Shown here piece by piece: positions 34,888 through 43,512 of a DNA stretch of 64,000 bases. The position numbers and the translations under genes are program-made. Position 1 is the first letter of the stretch; every line of letters begins with the position of its first letter. The notes below the pieces were generated by a model, which was given only the letters and a program-made list of their open reading frames with translations, had not been told where the DNA came from and did no database searches. Source of the DNA: an uncultured Roseburia sp. (lineage in GTDB: Bacteria > Bacillota > Clostridia > Lachnospirales > Lachnospiraceae); contig CAJUNX010000014.1 in the NCBI GenBank assembly GCA_910587865.1, forward strand, positions 1 through 64,000, read 5' to 3'.

Positions 34888-36676
34888 ATCCTTCTTTCGT
34901 TACATGAATGATTTTTTCTTTCCCCATTTCGCGGGCTTTTTCAAGGGCTTCGTCAAAAGACAGTTTTCCATTATGAAAACTCTTTAATCCATAAGCCCCT
35001 CCTACCTCTTTCCCTGTAAAAATATAATACTTTCTGTTATGATAATAGGAGGCATTGATGGCACCAATTCCAGTTAATGCAGGATATACATATAATTTAG
35101 AGATATCGTAAAAAAAAAGTTCTTCTGATTTAGCATCTGGTTCCAGGTAAAATGTATATAATTCAGGGCTATCTCCTGCCATTTCCCGAATATTCATTAA
35201 TTCATCGTAAAATCCTGTTTTTCTATCATCTATAATCAAATTTCCTTTTTGAAATATAGTTATACATACATTACTTCCGATTATTACACACCACAAAGTA
35301 ATCATAACGAGAAATAAAAACCTTCCTTTATGAATACGATTTATGATTTTGCTTATATAATCTTTTCCACAAAGCATAATTATTGCGGGGGTTTCCACAA
35401 AATATGAAAAGTAAACGGCGCTTCCCCCATTTATAACCAACATTGCACCTGGAAGAAATGCACACAAACTGATAATAATAATTTCTTCTATCCAAATAGT
35501 TTTCATATTTTTAACATCCGTAAAATCATATCGGTGATATTTTATTTCAAAAATAATGAATAATATACCCAGTATTGACAATAACAGATAATGTCCCGCA
35601 ATACCTAATGTGCCAGTGCAATAATCACTAATAGCAAATAAACGAAACTGTTTTTTTATATTAGGCTGAATACTCGCTCCATTATTAAATAATTTTAAAC
35701 ATATAAGAAAACTCAAACCATAAAAAATATTAAGTATCCAATATTTTATACTTTTCATTTTCATGCGAAAAAAATAATATAAAACGGAAATTGTAAAAAG
35801 CATACCGATAGATATCTTTGCCCATGATATCAAAAAAATCATGGAAGGTATTCCAACGATAAAAAGAAAGTACTTATACGCTTTTTTATGCTCAGTTTTA
35901 ATATTTAACAATAATATTGCATAAAATATAAAGGCTAACGTATTTCCTATAAGATATGATTCACTGGCAATGTAATCATATTTCCATACTCCATATTTAT
36001 CTAATACACTATGAAAAAATAATCCTATATTGAAAAAAGCTATTATCAGCAAATCAGATATGTTTAATTCGAAACTATCGCCTAAGAATACTTTTTTTGC
36101 AGAAAATACAGCAATTATTTGTGCAAAAAGATAAATTGGGAGAAAAACAATTGGAAATATATAATTATACGCAATAAAAGCAGGAATAGAAAGTAACCTT
36201 GCAAATATACTCATCAGCAGATGGCTGAATGTATGATAATGGAGATAAGTTTCATCATTAATAAGTGCACTTGGATATGACCGTCTAAAACTTTCCGCAA
36301 TCGTGCTATGATATAAAGTATCTTTATGTTGAATTCCATTATTTATCCTGGCTATAGGTGACAAGGACAAACAATCTATTCCCCATATTGTAAAGGCAAA
36401 ATAAAATGCTATAACAAATGCTATAATAACAAAAATTATATTTATAAGTAGAAGCTGTTTTTGTTCACTTGCGGAAAGGAATAGATTTATTTTTTGTTGT
36501 GACCACAATACTTTTATGGCAATAGTAATCCACAAAAATAGCACAAAACAGGCAAAAGGAATTATCTTATTTTTATAGGGACTGTCCGTTACAAATAAAC
36601 CATAGAAAAGGAAAGTTGTTAACACTGCGGATACTATAACGGGCAGAATAATGATATATCTTAGACCGTATTTCAT
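34865..36676 (-). CDS. Large polytopic membrane protein, possible GT-C enzyme or polymerase
   Basis: About 603 residues with roughly 12-14 membrane segments and a soluble C-terminal portion (from about 500). After the second helical hairpin a hydrophilic loop reads IWGIDCLSLSPIARINNG, and HKDTLYHSTIAESFRRSYPS with HYHTFSHLLMS follows; acidic/His-rich first loops are typical of GT-C transferases. I do not recognise a named family. Start ATG 36676 has AAGGG upstream. It is strikingly AT-rich compared with the genes on either side. Wzy-like polymerase or lipid-sugar-dependent transferase are the main options. Confidence 0.55.
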   Translation of the reverse strand: MKYGLRYIIILPVIVSAVLTTFLFYGLFVTDSPYKNKIIPFACFVLFLWITIAIKVLWSQQKINLFLSASEQKQLLLINIIFVIIAFVIAFYFAFTIWGIDCLSLSPIARINNGIQHKDTLYHSTIAESFRRSYPSALINDETYLHYHTFSHLLMSIFARLLSIPAFIAYNYIFPIVFLPIYLFAQIIAVFSAKKVFLGDSFELNISDLLIIAFFNIGLFFHSVLDKYGVWKYDYIASESYLIGNTLAFIFYAILLLNIKTEHKKAYKYFLFIVGIPSMIFLISWAKISIGMLFTISVLYYFFRMKMKSIKYWILNIFYGLSFLICLKLFNNGASIQPNIKKQFRLFAISDYCTGTLGIAGHYLLLSILGILFIIFEIKYHRYDFTDVKNMKTIWIEEIIIISLCAFLPGAMLVINGGSAVYFSYFVETPAIIMLCGKDYISKIINRIHKGRFLFLVMITLWCVIIGSNVCITIFQKGNLIIDDRKTGFYDELMNIREMAGDSPELYTFYLEPDAKSEELFFYDISKLYVYPALTGIGAINASYYHNRKYYIFTGKEVGGAYGLKSFHNGKLSFDEALEKAREMGKEKIIHVTKEGYEIVECN

Positions 36677-36698
36677 AATTGAGACCCTTTCTACTATT

Positions 36699-37385
36699 TT
36701 AAATGGCCGCTCGCAATAAGACAAAACTCTCCGCCATTTTAAATCCGGCATTGCTTCCCCGGTATCTTCCCAGTGCCCTCAGCGCTTCTGCACTCCGTGG
36801 ATGCGGATATTCTGTACTTTCAGTCCGGTAACATGCCATTCCGCGGATCTTCGCCTCCAGCGTATCACTCACATCGACATAGACATTTGGTGTAAACGGC
36901 TCCGTATAATTAAAATTCCACTCCGTGGAGCTTGGGGTTTCAAACGCATAAATCTGTTTCACACAGTAATTTCCGACCGGCCTGCACGCAGTCAGAACCG
37001 CTTCGCACGTCAGCCTGTGGTCGATATTCAGATCCCCGTGATGATGGGTAAAGATGGTATCCGGTTTATATTTTTCCACATAGTTACTGACGGTTTTTAT
37101 AATATCCAGCACATCCATACTGTCCATGCGGTTATCCGGGAAACCGCAGAAATCAATACCGGAATAGCCGATTTCTGCCGCAGCCCTCCGCGCATCCTCC
37201 TGCAGGGCCAGCAGTTCCGAATGATTCGTTTCAGCACGGCTTTCCCCTCGCGATGTCAGTCCCTCCGCCAGAATAAGCGCATGGGCTGTTGCTCCTTCAT
37301 TCACAAACCGCCGTACCGTGCCTCCGACACCAAGCAGCTCATCATCCGGATGGGCCGCTATGACAAGAATATTTTTCAGATTCAT
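36699..37385 (-). CDS. PIG-L/LmbE-family zinc deacetylase
   Basis: A 228-residue cytosolic deacetylase. The zinc-binding AHPDDE is at residues 11-16, and the second part, THHHGDLNIDHR, near 113, supplies the third ligand. These enzymes remove an N-acetyl group from a sugar, for example GlcNAc-PI or bacillithiol precursor. RBS CGGAG. It lies between the BCCT transporter and the membrane protein. In a glycan locus it probably creates a free amine on an N-acetylated sugar, which could then be modified by the ATP-grasp enzyme two genes upstream; that link is inference. Confidence 0.85.
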   Translation of the reverse strand: MNLKNILVIAAHPDDELLGVGGTVRRFVNEGATAHALILAEGLTSRGESRAETNHSELLALQEDARRAAAEIGYSGIDFCGFPDNRMDSMDVLDIIKTVSNYVEKYKPDTIFTHHHGDLNIDHRLTCEAVLTACRPVGNYCVKQIYAFETPSSTEWNFNYTEPFTPNVYVDVSDTLEAKIRGMACYRTESTEYPHPRSAEALRALGRYRGSNAGFKMAESFVLLRAAI

Positions 37386-37401
37386 TTTTATCTCCGGATC
37401 A

Positions 37402-38886
37402 TTATTTTTCTTTTCGCAATTCTTTCATTAAAGCGGGACACATTGCAATCATGATAAACAGAAAGGGCAGGGACGCAGCAATGGATGCTGTCTGCAGAGG
37501 TTTGAGACTTCCGACTGACAGTAAGACATATGCTATTGCCGCCTCTATAACCGCCCATATCACCTTTTTGTATACAGGAGGATTAATATTTCCCTCTGAT
37601 GTCATCATGCTTAAGGCATAGGTCGCCGAGTCTGCCGATGTTATAAAAAAGACTGCAAGAAGCAGCACAATGAGCAGAGAGATAATCTTACTCAGCGGGT
37701 ACTCGCTGAAGACGATAAATACCGCCGTTTCTGGTGACAGGATCAGCTCTTTTATACTGTCCAGATTCCAGGATGATGTTGTGCTGAGCGCGATTGTCCC
37801 GAAAACCGACAGCCATATAACCGTAAACACAGTCGGAATGACAACAACACCTGTGATAAACTCCCGGATGGTTCTTCCCCTGGATATCCTGGCAATAAAC
37901 ATGCCGACAAAAGGTGTCCATGCGATAAACCACGCGTAATAGAACACCCGCCAGTTCATGATCCAGCTGTTGTCACCGAACGAACTGATCATCAGCGAGT
38001 CACCGACAAAATTCTGAATATGCTGTCCGGTTCCGTTTACAAGTGTATTAAATATGGACATTTTCGGACCGACTGTAAACGTGAGTATCAGCAGTGCAAA
38101 CGCAATCACGGTATTTAAACTCGAAAGCAGCTTAATACCTCTGTTTACCCCGCTTATCGCACTTAAAAGGAATACAATCGTTATAATAACGATGACTGTA
38201 AGCCAGGTTCTGTCAGAATTCGGAATATCAAACAGGAAACTGAGTCCCCCGCATATCTGTGAGACACCAAGTCCCAGTGATGTTGCAACGCCTGCAAAGG
38301 AAACCACTACGGAAAAAATATCCACAGCCCTGCCAAATACTCCGTCTGAAGTGTGACTGCCGGCAAGCGGGGAAAGCAGGCTGCTGATCAGCGCCTTTTT
38401 CCCTTTCCGGAACTGGAAATACGCGATGCCAAGGCCGACCAGGGCAAAGCATACCCACTGTGTTATACCCCAGTGAAGAAAGCATGTACGGATGGAAAAG
38501 TTTGCAGCTTCCACGGTGCCCGCCTCAATTCCTTCAGGGGGAGATGCATAATGCGACAGCGGTTCTGCTATGCTCCAGAATACAAGGCCGATGCCCGTTC
38601 CGCCGCAGAACAGCATGGCATACCAGTGGAAATTACTGTACTCGGGTTTGGCATCATCACCCCCGAGTCTGATATTCCCGTATTTTCCGGCGGCTAGGAA
38701 TGCCAGGAAAATACACAAAAAGAAAATAAATGCTATATAAAGCCATCCGAACCAGCTGCTGACCCACATCATTACTGCCGCAGATATATCACCTAACTGC
38801 TCTGGTTTCAGATACCCGTATATAATAACGATCAGTGCAGTAAATATCGAAACCACAAACACTGTATTTTTTTTCATCCACTTCAT
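37402..38886 (-). CDS. BCCT-family betaine/carnitine/choline transporter
   Basis: A 494-residue membrane transporter with about 12 helices. The BCCT signature appears as WSIAEPLSHYASPP near 103, CFLHWGITQWVCF near 134, and INRVFYYAWFIAWTPFVGMFIARISRGRTIREF near 310; GGTGIGLVFW near 95 supports it. Family members take up quaternary ammonium compounds by sodium or proton coupling. It starts two bases after the ATP-grasp stop and is followed by the PIG-L gene, so it is embedded in the nonulosonate/glycan run, an unusual place. The substrate may be a precursor for a polymer decoration. Confidence 0.92.
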   Translation of the reverse strand: MKWMKKNTVFVVSIFTALIVIIYGYLKPEQLGDISAAVMMWVSSWFGWLYIAFIFFLCIFLAFLAAGKYGNIRLGGDDAKPEYSNFHWYAMLFCGGTGIGLVFWSIAEPLSHYASPPEGIEAGTVEAANFSIRTCFLHWGITQWVCFALVGLGIAYFQFRKGKKALISSLLSPLAGSHTSDGVFGRAVDIFSVVVSFAGVATSLGLGVSQICGGLSFLFDIPNSDRTWLTVIVIITIVFLLSAISGVNRGIKLLSSLNTVIAFALLILTFTVGPKMSIFNTLVNGTGQHIQNFVGDSLMISSFGDNSWIMNWRVFYYAWFIAWTPFVGMFIARISRGRTIREFITGVVVIPTVFTVIWLSVFGTIALSTTSSWNLDSIKELILSPETAVFIVFSEYPLSKIISLLIVLLLAVFFITSADSATYALSMMTSEGNINPPVYKKVIWAVIEAAIAYVLLSVGSLKPLQTASIAASLPFLFIMIAMCPALMKELRKEK

Positions 38887-38888
38887 CT

Positions 38889-40013
38889 CTAACCCAGCTT
38901 TCTCCAGTTCCGGACCATTTCATAAAACGGTTCGGGATCATCCGCATCCAAGTAAAACGGACAGTCTGTCATTTTAAAATCGATTAACCAGTCCGCAGGG
39001 CTTATCCGCCCTTCCTCCACCCGTTTTGCATAATCGATCGGCTCGACCATGGCCGTATAGTGGTCAGGTACCGGTCTGTACCATCCCTCACTGATTTCAC
39101 CGGACAGCATGGCTTCTGCCCATAAAACCGGTATCGGCATACCCAGCTTTGCCGCGATATAGCTCCAGGTGGAATTTCTGAAGTTGATCTCCGTAAAGTA
39201 ATATGTTCCGTCTTCATCTATAAGGAATTCTATAGAAAAAATCCCTTCAAATCCGATTTCCGACAGCATTCCTGTTAATGCCTGTTTCATTTTTTTATCC
39301 GTAAACGGATAAACAGTCATATACGGACTGTAATAGCCTCTTATTGTGTAATTATATATGGATACTGTCGGTACAAACATTTTTTTCCCGCGGTTTATGG
39401 AGAAACCATCCAGACAGTACTCGTTCTTTTTTTCTATAAATCTCTGCAGTAATACCAGGGGACTCTTTATGTTTTTATATGCTTCCTTCAGTTCGTCTCT
39501 GTTACTGCATATATGCACATCTGCTTTCCATCCTCCGATGTTTGGAGATATGGATTTTGTGATGACCGGATATTCTGTGTTGTCTGGAATGTCACCATTT
39601 TTCACCACAGTGGTTTTGAGCACGTTCAGACCATGTTTTTCCGCAAGGTCAAGAATGGCCTTTTTATCCATGTATTTTGTAATCTGTCCGGTACTACCAG
39701 CATTGAAAAAAATAAAGTCCTTTTTCAGTTCTTCATAATGCTCATCCAGAAGACTCTGGATATCGTCATCCGTTGTTATCACAAAAGGTTTTTCCTTCTG
39801 TCCGGAAAACCGCTCTGTCAGTACGCTGTATGCTTCCCGGATATCTGCCACGCAGATGTTTTCTTTCACATATCTGCTTTTTGATGCAACTTCGGATTTG
39901 CCTCTGACAGCGATATAAACCGGATGAATGCCCGCCATTCCCAGTGACCGGATGGCTCCCAGGGGATTATAATGTTCTTCCCCGATAATGATAAATAAGT
40001 GATTCCGTATCAT
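38889..40013 (-). CDS. ATP-grasp carboxylate-amine ligase-like enzyme
   Basis: About 374 residues with an ATP-grasp fold. VITTDDDIQSL near 78 belongs to the N-terminal domain, YMDKKAILDLAEKHGL near 114, YPVITKSISP near 147 (ATP lysine), LVLLQRFIEKKNEYCLDGFS near 182 and FSIEFLIDEDGTYYFTEINFRNS near 256 (metal-binding E/N). These enzymes activate a carboxylate as acyl phosphate and couple it to an amine. I choose the ATG at 40013, eight bases after CGGAG. It is coupled to the BCCT gene and follows an acetyltransferase and a NeuB synthase. The target is not known; a sugar-amide decoration is a hypothesis. Confidence 0.82.
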   Translation of the reverse strand: MIRNHLFIIIGEEHYNPLGAIRSLGMAGIHPVYIAVRGKSEVASKSRYVKENICVADIREAYSVLTERFSGQKEKPFVITTDDDIQSLLDEHYEELKKDFIFFNAGSTGQITKYMDKKAILDLAEKHGLNVLKTTVVKNGDIPDNTEYPVITKSISPNIGGWKADVHICSNRDELKEAYKNIKSPLVLLQRFIEKKNEYCLDGFSINRGKKMFVPTVSIYNYTIRGYYSPYMTVYPFTDKKMKQALTGMLSEIGFEGIFSIEFLIDEDGTYYFTEINFRNSTWSYIAAKLGMPIPVLWAEAMLSGEISEGWYRPVPDHYTAMVEPIDYAKRVEEGRISPADWLIDFKMTDCPFYLDADDPEPFYEMVRNWRKLG

Positions 40014-40035
40014 GTTCATGTCTCCGTATGCTGTG

Positions 40036-40479
40036 TCATTTATGTCTTCTTTTATAATATCCCGGCTTCACCACCGCCGGATTCCCAACGATCAGGCTGT
40101 ACGGCGGGTACTCGCCCGCCCTGACAGCTGTACCGGCCCCCACCACACTGTGGTGTCCGATATGGGCACCTCCGCCAATAAAACAATGTGTGCCGATGTA
40201 AACATTATGTTCAATTATGATATCCCGTTTCTCAATTTCATCGGTAAGTCCGATACACCTTTTATGTGAATCCGAACAGTTGATCGAGACAAACGACGCG
40301 ATATCACAGTTATCCCCAATGAATACCCGGGCGCCCTTCGCATAGATTTCACTCATCCCGCCGATATAAACGTTTTCTCCGATTTCGGGTTCGCCGCCGA
40401 TCCAGACAAGCGGGTGAAACCTGTTTGCCGGGATATCCGTCAGTTCTGAAAAGTTTTTCTGAAATTCATCCCTCGTCAT
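40036..40479 (-). CDS. Left-handed beta-helix acyltransferase
   Basis: A small 147-residue hexapeptide-repeat protein. Repeats run through IGGEPEIGENVYIGG, then VFIGDNCDIASFVSINC, then VYIGTHCFIGGGAHIGHHSVVGAGTAV, ending NPAVVKPGYY, as in O-acetyltransferases of the NeuD/WbbJ type. The region around SDSHKR supplies a possible catalytic His. It overlaps the synthase gene by 14 bases. It likely adds an acetyl or other acyl group to the nonulosonate or its precursor, but N- versus O-acylation cannot be told. Confidence 0.8.
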   Translation of the reverse strand: MTRDEFQKNFSELTDIPANRFHPLVWIGGEPEIGENVYIGGMSEIYAKGARVFIGDNCDIASFVSINCSDSHKRCIGLTDEIEKRDIIIEHNVYIGTHCFIGGGAHIGHHSVVGAGTAVRAGEYPPYSLIVGNPAVVKPGYYKRRHK

Positions 40480-41533
40480 CGATATCCTCCCATGTCAGCC
40501 TGACTCCGGCCCGAATATCACACCCAGCCTTTCTTCCCAGTATGTTTTTCAGGTTTATGGCGCCAAGACCTGTCCCCGGACGTAACAGCACAAGATTTTT
40601 CTCATTCAGGATTTCACCGGCTGCAATATCGCATGCCGCGGTAATGCTTCTGTGCATCACAAGCCTCTGCTCCTGTTCCGTCTCCGTCGGCTGAAGATCC
40701 GGCTGTCCCAGCATCAGACAGGCAGTCCGTATTTCCTTTCCCCACTCCTCCAGTTCGACCGGGTCAGCCGAAAACCAGTGGTCCGGGCCAGGAAGACCGT
40801 GATCCAGTGTAAAATGCTTTTCAAATACACGGGCGCCGCAGGCCGCTGCGACGACAGCCGCCGTACCGCCCCGGGTATGATCCGAAAATCCGGGAATGAC
40901 TTCCGGATACTTCCGTGAGATCGTGAAAAGCTTTTTCGCATTCACATCCTGCGGCGGTGTGGGGTATTCGGAGGTGCACAGCATCAGACAGACCGGATGG
41001 CCTTCTTTTACCTTAAGTACCTTCAGTGTTTCCGTTATTTCTTCTTCCGTCGCCATACCGCACGATACAATCATCGGAAGTCCGTATTTTTCATATTTAT
41101 CCAGCAGAGGGTAATTTACAAAATCATCCGAACCGACCTTGACGGCATCCACCCCGATCCGGCAGAGCAGTTCCAGCCCTTCGATGCCGGATACGGTGGA
41201 AAGAAATACCATGTCCTGTGCCACGCAGTAATCCCGCAGTTCCTTCCATTCGTTTTCTGTAAATTCGGTACGTTTAAACATATCGTACTGGGACTCGGTT
41301 ACTTCCTTTCCCTGTGACCAGTATGTATACAGCTCGGATCTGTCCTGTATGAATTCCTCTGTCCGGAATGTCTGGAATTTTACCGCATCCGCACCGGCAT
41401 TCTTTGCCGCAAGGATCATCTTTTTCGCCAGTGTGATATCACCGTTGTGGTTAATTCCGGCCTCTGCAATAAGAAAGGACTCACCATCTTTTCCAATTGT
41501 CTTATTCCCGATTTTAAATGTCTCTGGTATCAT
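40466..41533 (-). CDS. NeuB/LegI-like nonulosonate synthase
   Basis: PEP-dependent condensing enzyme of 355 residues. LIAEAGINHNGDITLAKK is near residue 20, DAVKFQTF near 49, AVKVGSDDF near 130, MLCTSEYPTPPQDVN near 184, GFSDHTRGG near 213 and EKHFTLDHGLPGPDHWFS near 236. The SAF domain begins near 290 (MHRSITAACDIAAGE). AEAGINHNGD is the NeuB/LegI form, not the classic PseI form, although the two genes before it are PseC and PseF. Overlaps PseF by four bases. RBS AAAGG. The exact sugar is therefore open: pseudaminic, legionaminic or a stereoisomer. Confidence 0.88.
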   Translation of the reverse strand: MIPETFKIGNKTIGKDGESFLIAEAGINHNGDITLAKKMILAAKNAGADAVKFQTFRTEEFIQDRSELYTYWSQGKEVTESQYDMFKRTEFTENEWKELRDYCVAQDMVFLSTVSGIEGLELLCRIGVDAVKVGSDDFVNYPLLDKYEKYGLPMIVSCGMATEEEITETLKVLKVKEGHPVCLMLCTSEYPTPPQDVNAKKLFTISRKYPEVIPGFSDHTRGGTAAVVAAACGARVFEKHFTLDHGLPGPDHWFSADPVELEEWGKEIRTACLMLGQPDLQPTETEQEQRLVMHRSITAACDIAAGEILNEKNLVLLRPGTGLGAINLKNILGRKAGCDIRAGVRLTWEDIDDEG

Positions 41534-42234
41534 ATCAGACCTTTCATAAATCTGTATTTCAGTTCAGCCAGCTTCCAGTCTGTTTCATTATCAATGTCCT
41601 GTACTTCCGTTTCCGATACAAAAAACGGTTTTGTATGATTATTCAGGAAATCGTCATTGTTTAAAAATTCCTCTGTTTTTATCCAGTAAAACTGTCCACA
41701 GTCATGATACAATACCGGCAGATCCTGTGATCTGGAATTCATCCCGTCTGTATCAACCGGCTGCAGATAACCTTTGGATGACAGCTTCATACCTCTCTGA
41801 GGCGGAAATGAAAATGGCACCATCGGAATCACATTATATACGTCATGATCCTGCAGCATCTGATAGCTGTCCTGCAGCTTTTCTGCTGTAACAAACGGGG
41901 CAGTAGGGTATATACAGCAGAACTCATTAAAAATCACATCTTTCGCCCTGTATATTTTTATCACTTCTTTCAGCACATCTGTGGTGCTTGAATAATCATC
42001 AGATGTTTCCTTACTGCGCATAAATGGTACTGTTGCACCATACTGCTTTGCAATATCGGCAATCTGCACACTATCTGTCGATACCATCACCTCATCAAAT
42101 AATCCGCTTTCAAGCGCAGCTTCAATGCTGTAGGCAATAATCGGTTTTCCGCAGAATTCACGGATATTTTTTCCTGGGATACGTTTGGATCCTCCACGGG
42201 CTGTTATAAATGCATAAGGCTTTTTTGTCTTCAT
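41530..42234 (-). CDS. pseF: CMP-nonulosonate synthetase, PseF type
   Basis: Second copy of the enzyme that attaches CMP to the nonulosonate. TARGGSKRIPGKNIREFCGKPIIAYS is at residues 10-35 in the usual place, followed by SGLFDEVMVSTDS and VPFMRSKETSDDYSSTTDVL. SRSQDLPVLYHDCGQFYW near 165 aligns with the other copy. It overlaps PseC and the synthase by four bases each, so the three form one translationally coupled unit. Divergence from the 8.5-kb copy is spread throughout, suggesting separate acquisition. Confidence 0.87.
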   Translation of the reverse strand: MKTKKPYAFITARGGSKRIPGKNIREFCGKPIIAYSIEAALESGLFDEVMVSTDSVQIADIAKQYGATVPFMRSKETSDDYSSTTDVLKEVIKIYRAKDVIFNEFCCIYPTAPFVTAEKLQDSYQMLQDHDVYNVIPMVPFSFPPQRGMKLSSKGYLQPVDTDGMNSRSQDLPVLYHDCGQFYWIKTEEFLNNDDFLNNHTKPFFVSETEVQDIDNETDWKLAELKYRFMKGLI

Positions 42235-43427
42235 TGACTGTAATTCTCCACAATTTTTGTTACAGCATGTATTACATCTTCCACATCCAAATCGGTCAGT
42301 TTCGGATAAAGTGGAATGCTCATAATGCCTTCATATATTTTCTCTGCATTTGGACACAGACCTTTTTTGTATCCCAGGTGATGGTAATACGGAAACCAGT
42401 ACACAGGAACATAGTGCACCTGGCACTGGATATTTTCCGCACTCATGGCATCAAAAAACTGACGCCTGGTGCACGTCAGTTTCGTCAGATCCAATCTTAT
42501 AATATATAAATGCCGGCAGGTGTCGGATTCGGGAATTTCTTTCTGAAGGATAAGTTCGGGTATACTGTCAAAAGCAGTATTATATCTGTTTACAATTTCC
42601 TTTCGACGTTCCCTGAACTGTTTCAGCTTTGACAGCTGACTGAGCAAAAGTGCCGCCTGAAAATCTGTCAGACGGTAATTATATCCAAGACCAATCTGTT
42701 CATAATACCAGTCCCCTTCATGCGGCGCCTCATCCATTTCTTCCTCATCATGTGTAATCCCGTGTGTATGGGCAAGAAGCAGCTTTTTATACAGTTCTTT
42801 ATCACTGGTCGTTACAGCGCCCCCTTCACCGGATGTGACTGTTTTCACCGGATGAAAAGAAAAACATGTCAGATCCGCCAGACTTCCCACCGGCTGTCCG
42901 TCATACTCTGTTCCGATGGAGTGGGCTGCATCTTCGATAAATATCAGCTTATGCCTTGTACAGATATCACGTATTTCCCTGATTTTTACTGCCTGTCCGG
43001 TAAAATCTACAGCGATAACCGCTTTTGTTTTTTCTGTAATATGCGCTTCGATGCTGATCGGGTCAATATTGTAAGTTTCTGGATCAACGTCCGCAAATAC
43101 CGGGGTGCCGCCGCAGTAAAGAACACAGTTAGCAGATGCCGCAAAGGTCAGCGGAGTAGTAATAACCTCGTCTCCCGGACCAATACCTGCCGCGATGCAG
43201 GCACAGTGAAGAGCTGCAGTGCCGTTTGAGACGGCGACAGCATATCGGGCTCCAGTAAGATCTGCTAAATACTGCTCCAGCTCTTTTACCTTGGGACCAC
43301 ATGTAATATAATTGCTTTTTAATACATCTCCAACCGCTTTTATATCATCTTCATCAATCCACTGTCTTCCATAATATATCGTTTCATTTCGTACAGGCAT
43401 TCCTCCATTAATAGCAGCAATTTCCAT
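42231..43427 (-). CDS. pseC: UDP-4-keto-6-deoxy-sugar aminotransferase, PseC type
   Basis: A PLP enzyme converting the PseB product to UDP-4-amino-4,6-dideoxy-N-acetyl-altrosamine. YYGRQWIDEDDIKAV and the SNYITCGPKVKELE segment near 38 are the PseC signature; SNGTAALHCACIAAG near 67, IEDAAHSIG near 160 and FSFHPVKTVTSGEGG near 184 (Lys) complete it. The length of 398 is normal. RBS GGGAGG. PseB itself lies at 1.9 kb on the other strand, and PseG at 22.5 kb, so this enzyme depends on genes dispersed over 40 kb. Confidence 0.9.
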   Translation of the reverse strand: MEIAAINGGMPVRNETIYYGRQWIDEDDIKAVGDVLKSNYITCGPKVKELEQYLADLTGARYAVAVSNGTAALHCACIAAGIGPGDEVITTPLTFAASANCVLYCGGTPVFADVDPETYNIDPISIEAHITEKTKAVIAVDFTGQAVKIREIRDICTRHKLIFIEDAAHSIGTEYDGQPVGSLADLTCFSFHPVKTVTSGEGGAVTTSDKELYKKLLLAHTHGITHDEEEMDEAPHEGDWYYEQIGLGYNYRLTDFQAALLLSQLSKLKQFRERRKEIVNRYNTAFDSIPELILQKEIPESDTCRHLYIIRLDLTKLTCTRRQFFDAMSAENIQCQVHYVPVYWFPYYHHLGYKKGLCPNAEKIYEGIMSIPLYPKLTDLDVEDVIHAVTKIVENYSQ

Positions 43428-43512
43428 ATAATCCTCCCTGAATAACTAATTAAAATATTACAGTATACCAAACAGCATAATCATTCATATCTCATATAAA
43501 AATATGCTTTTG

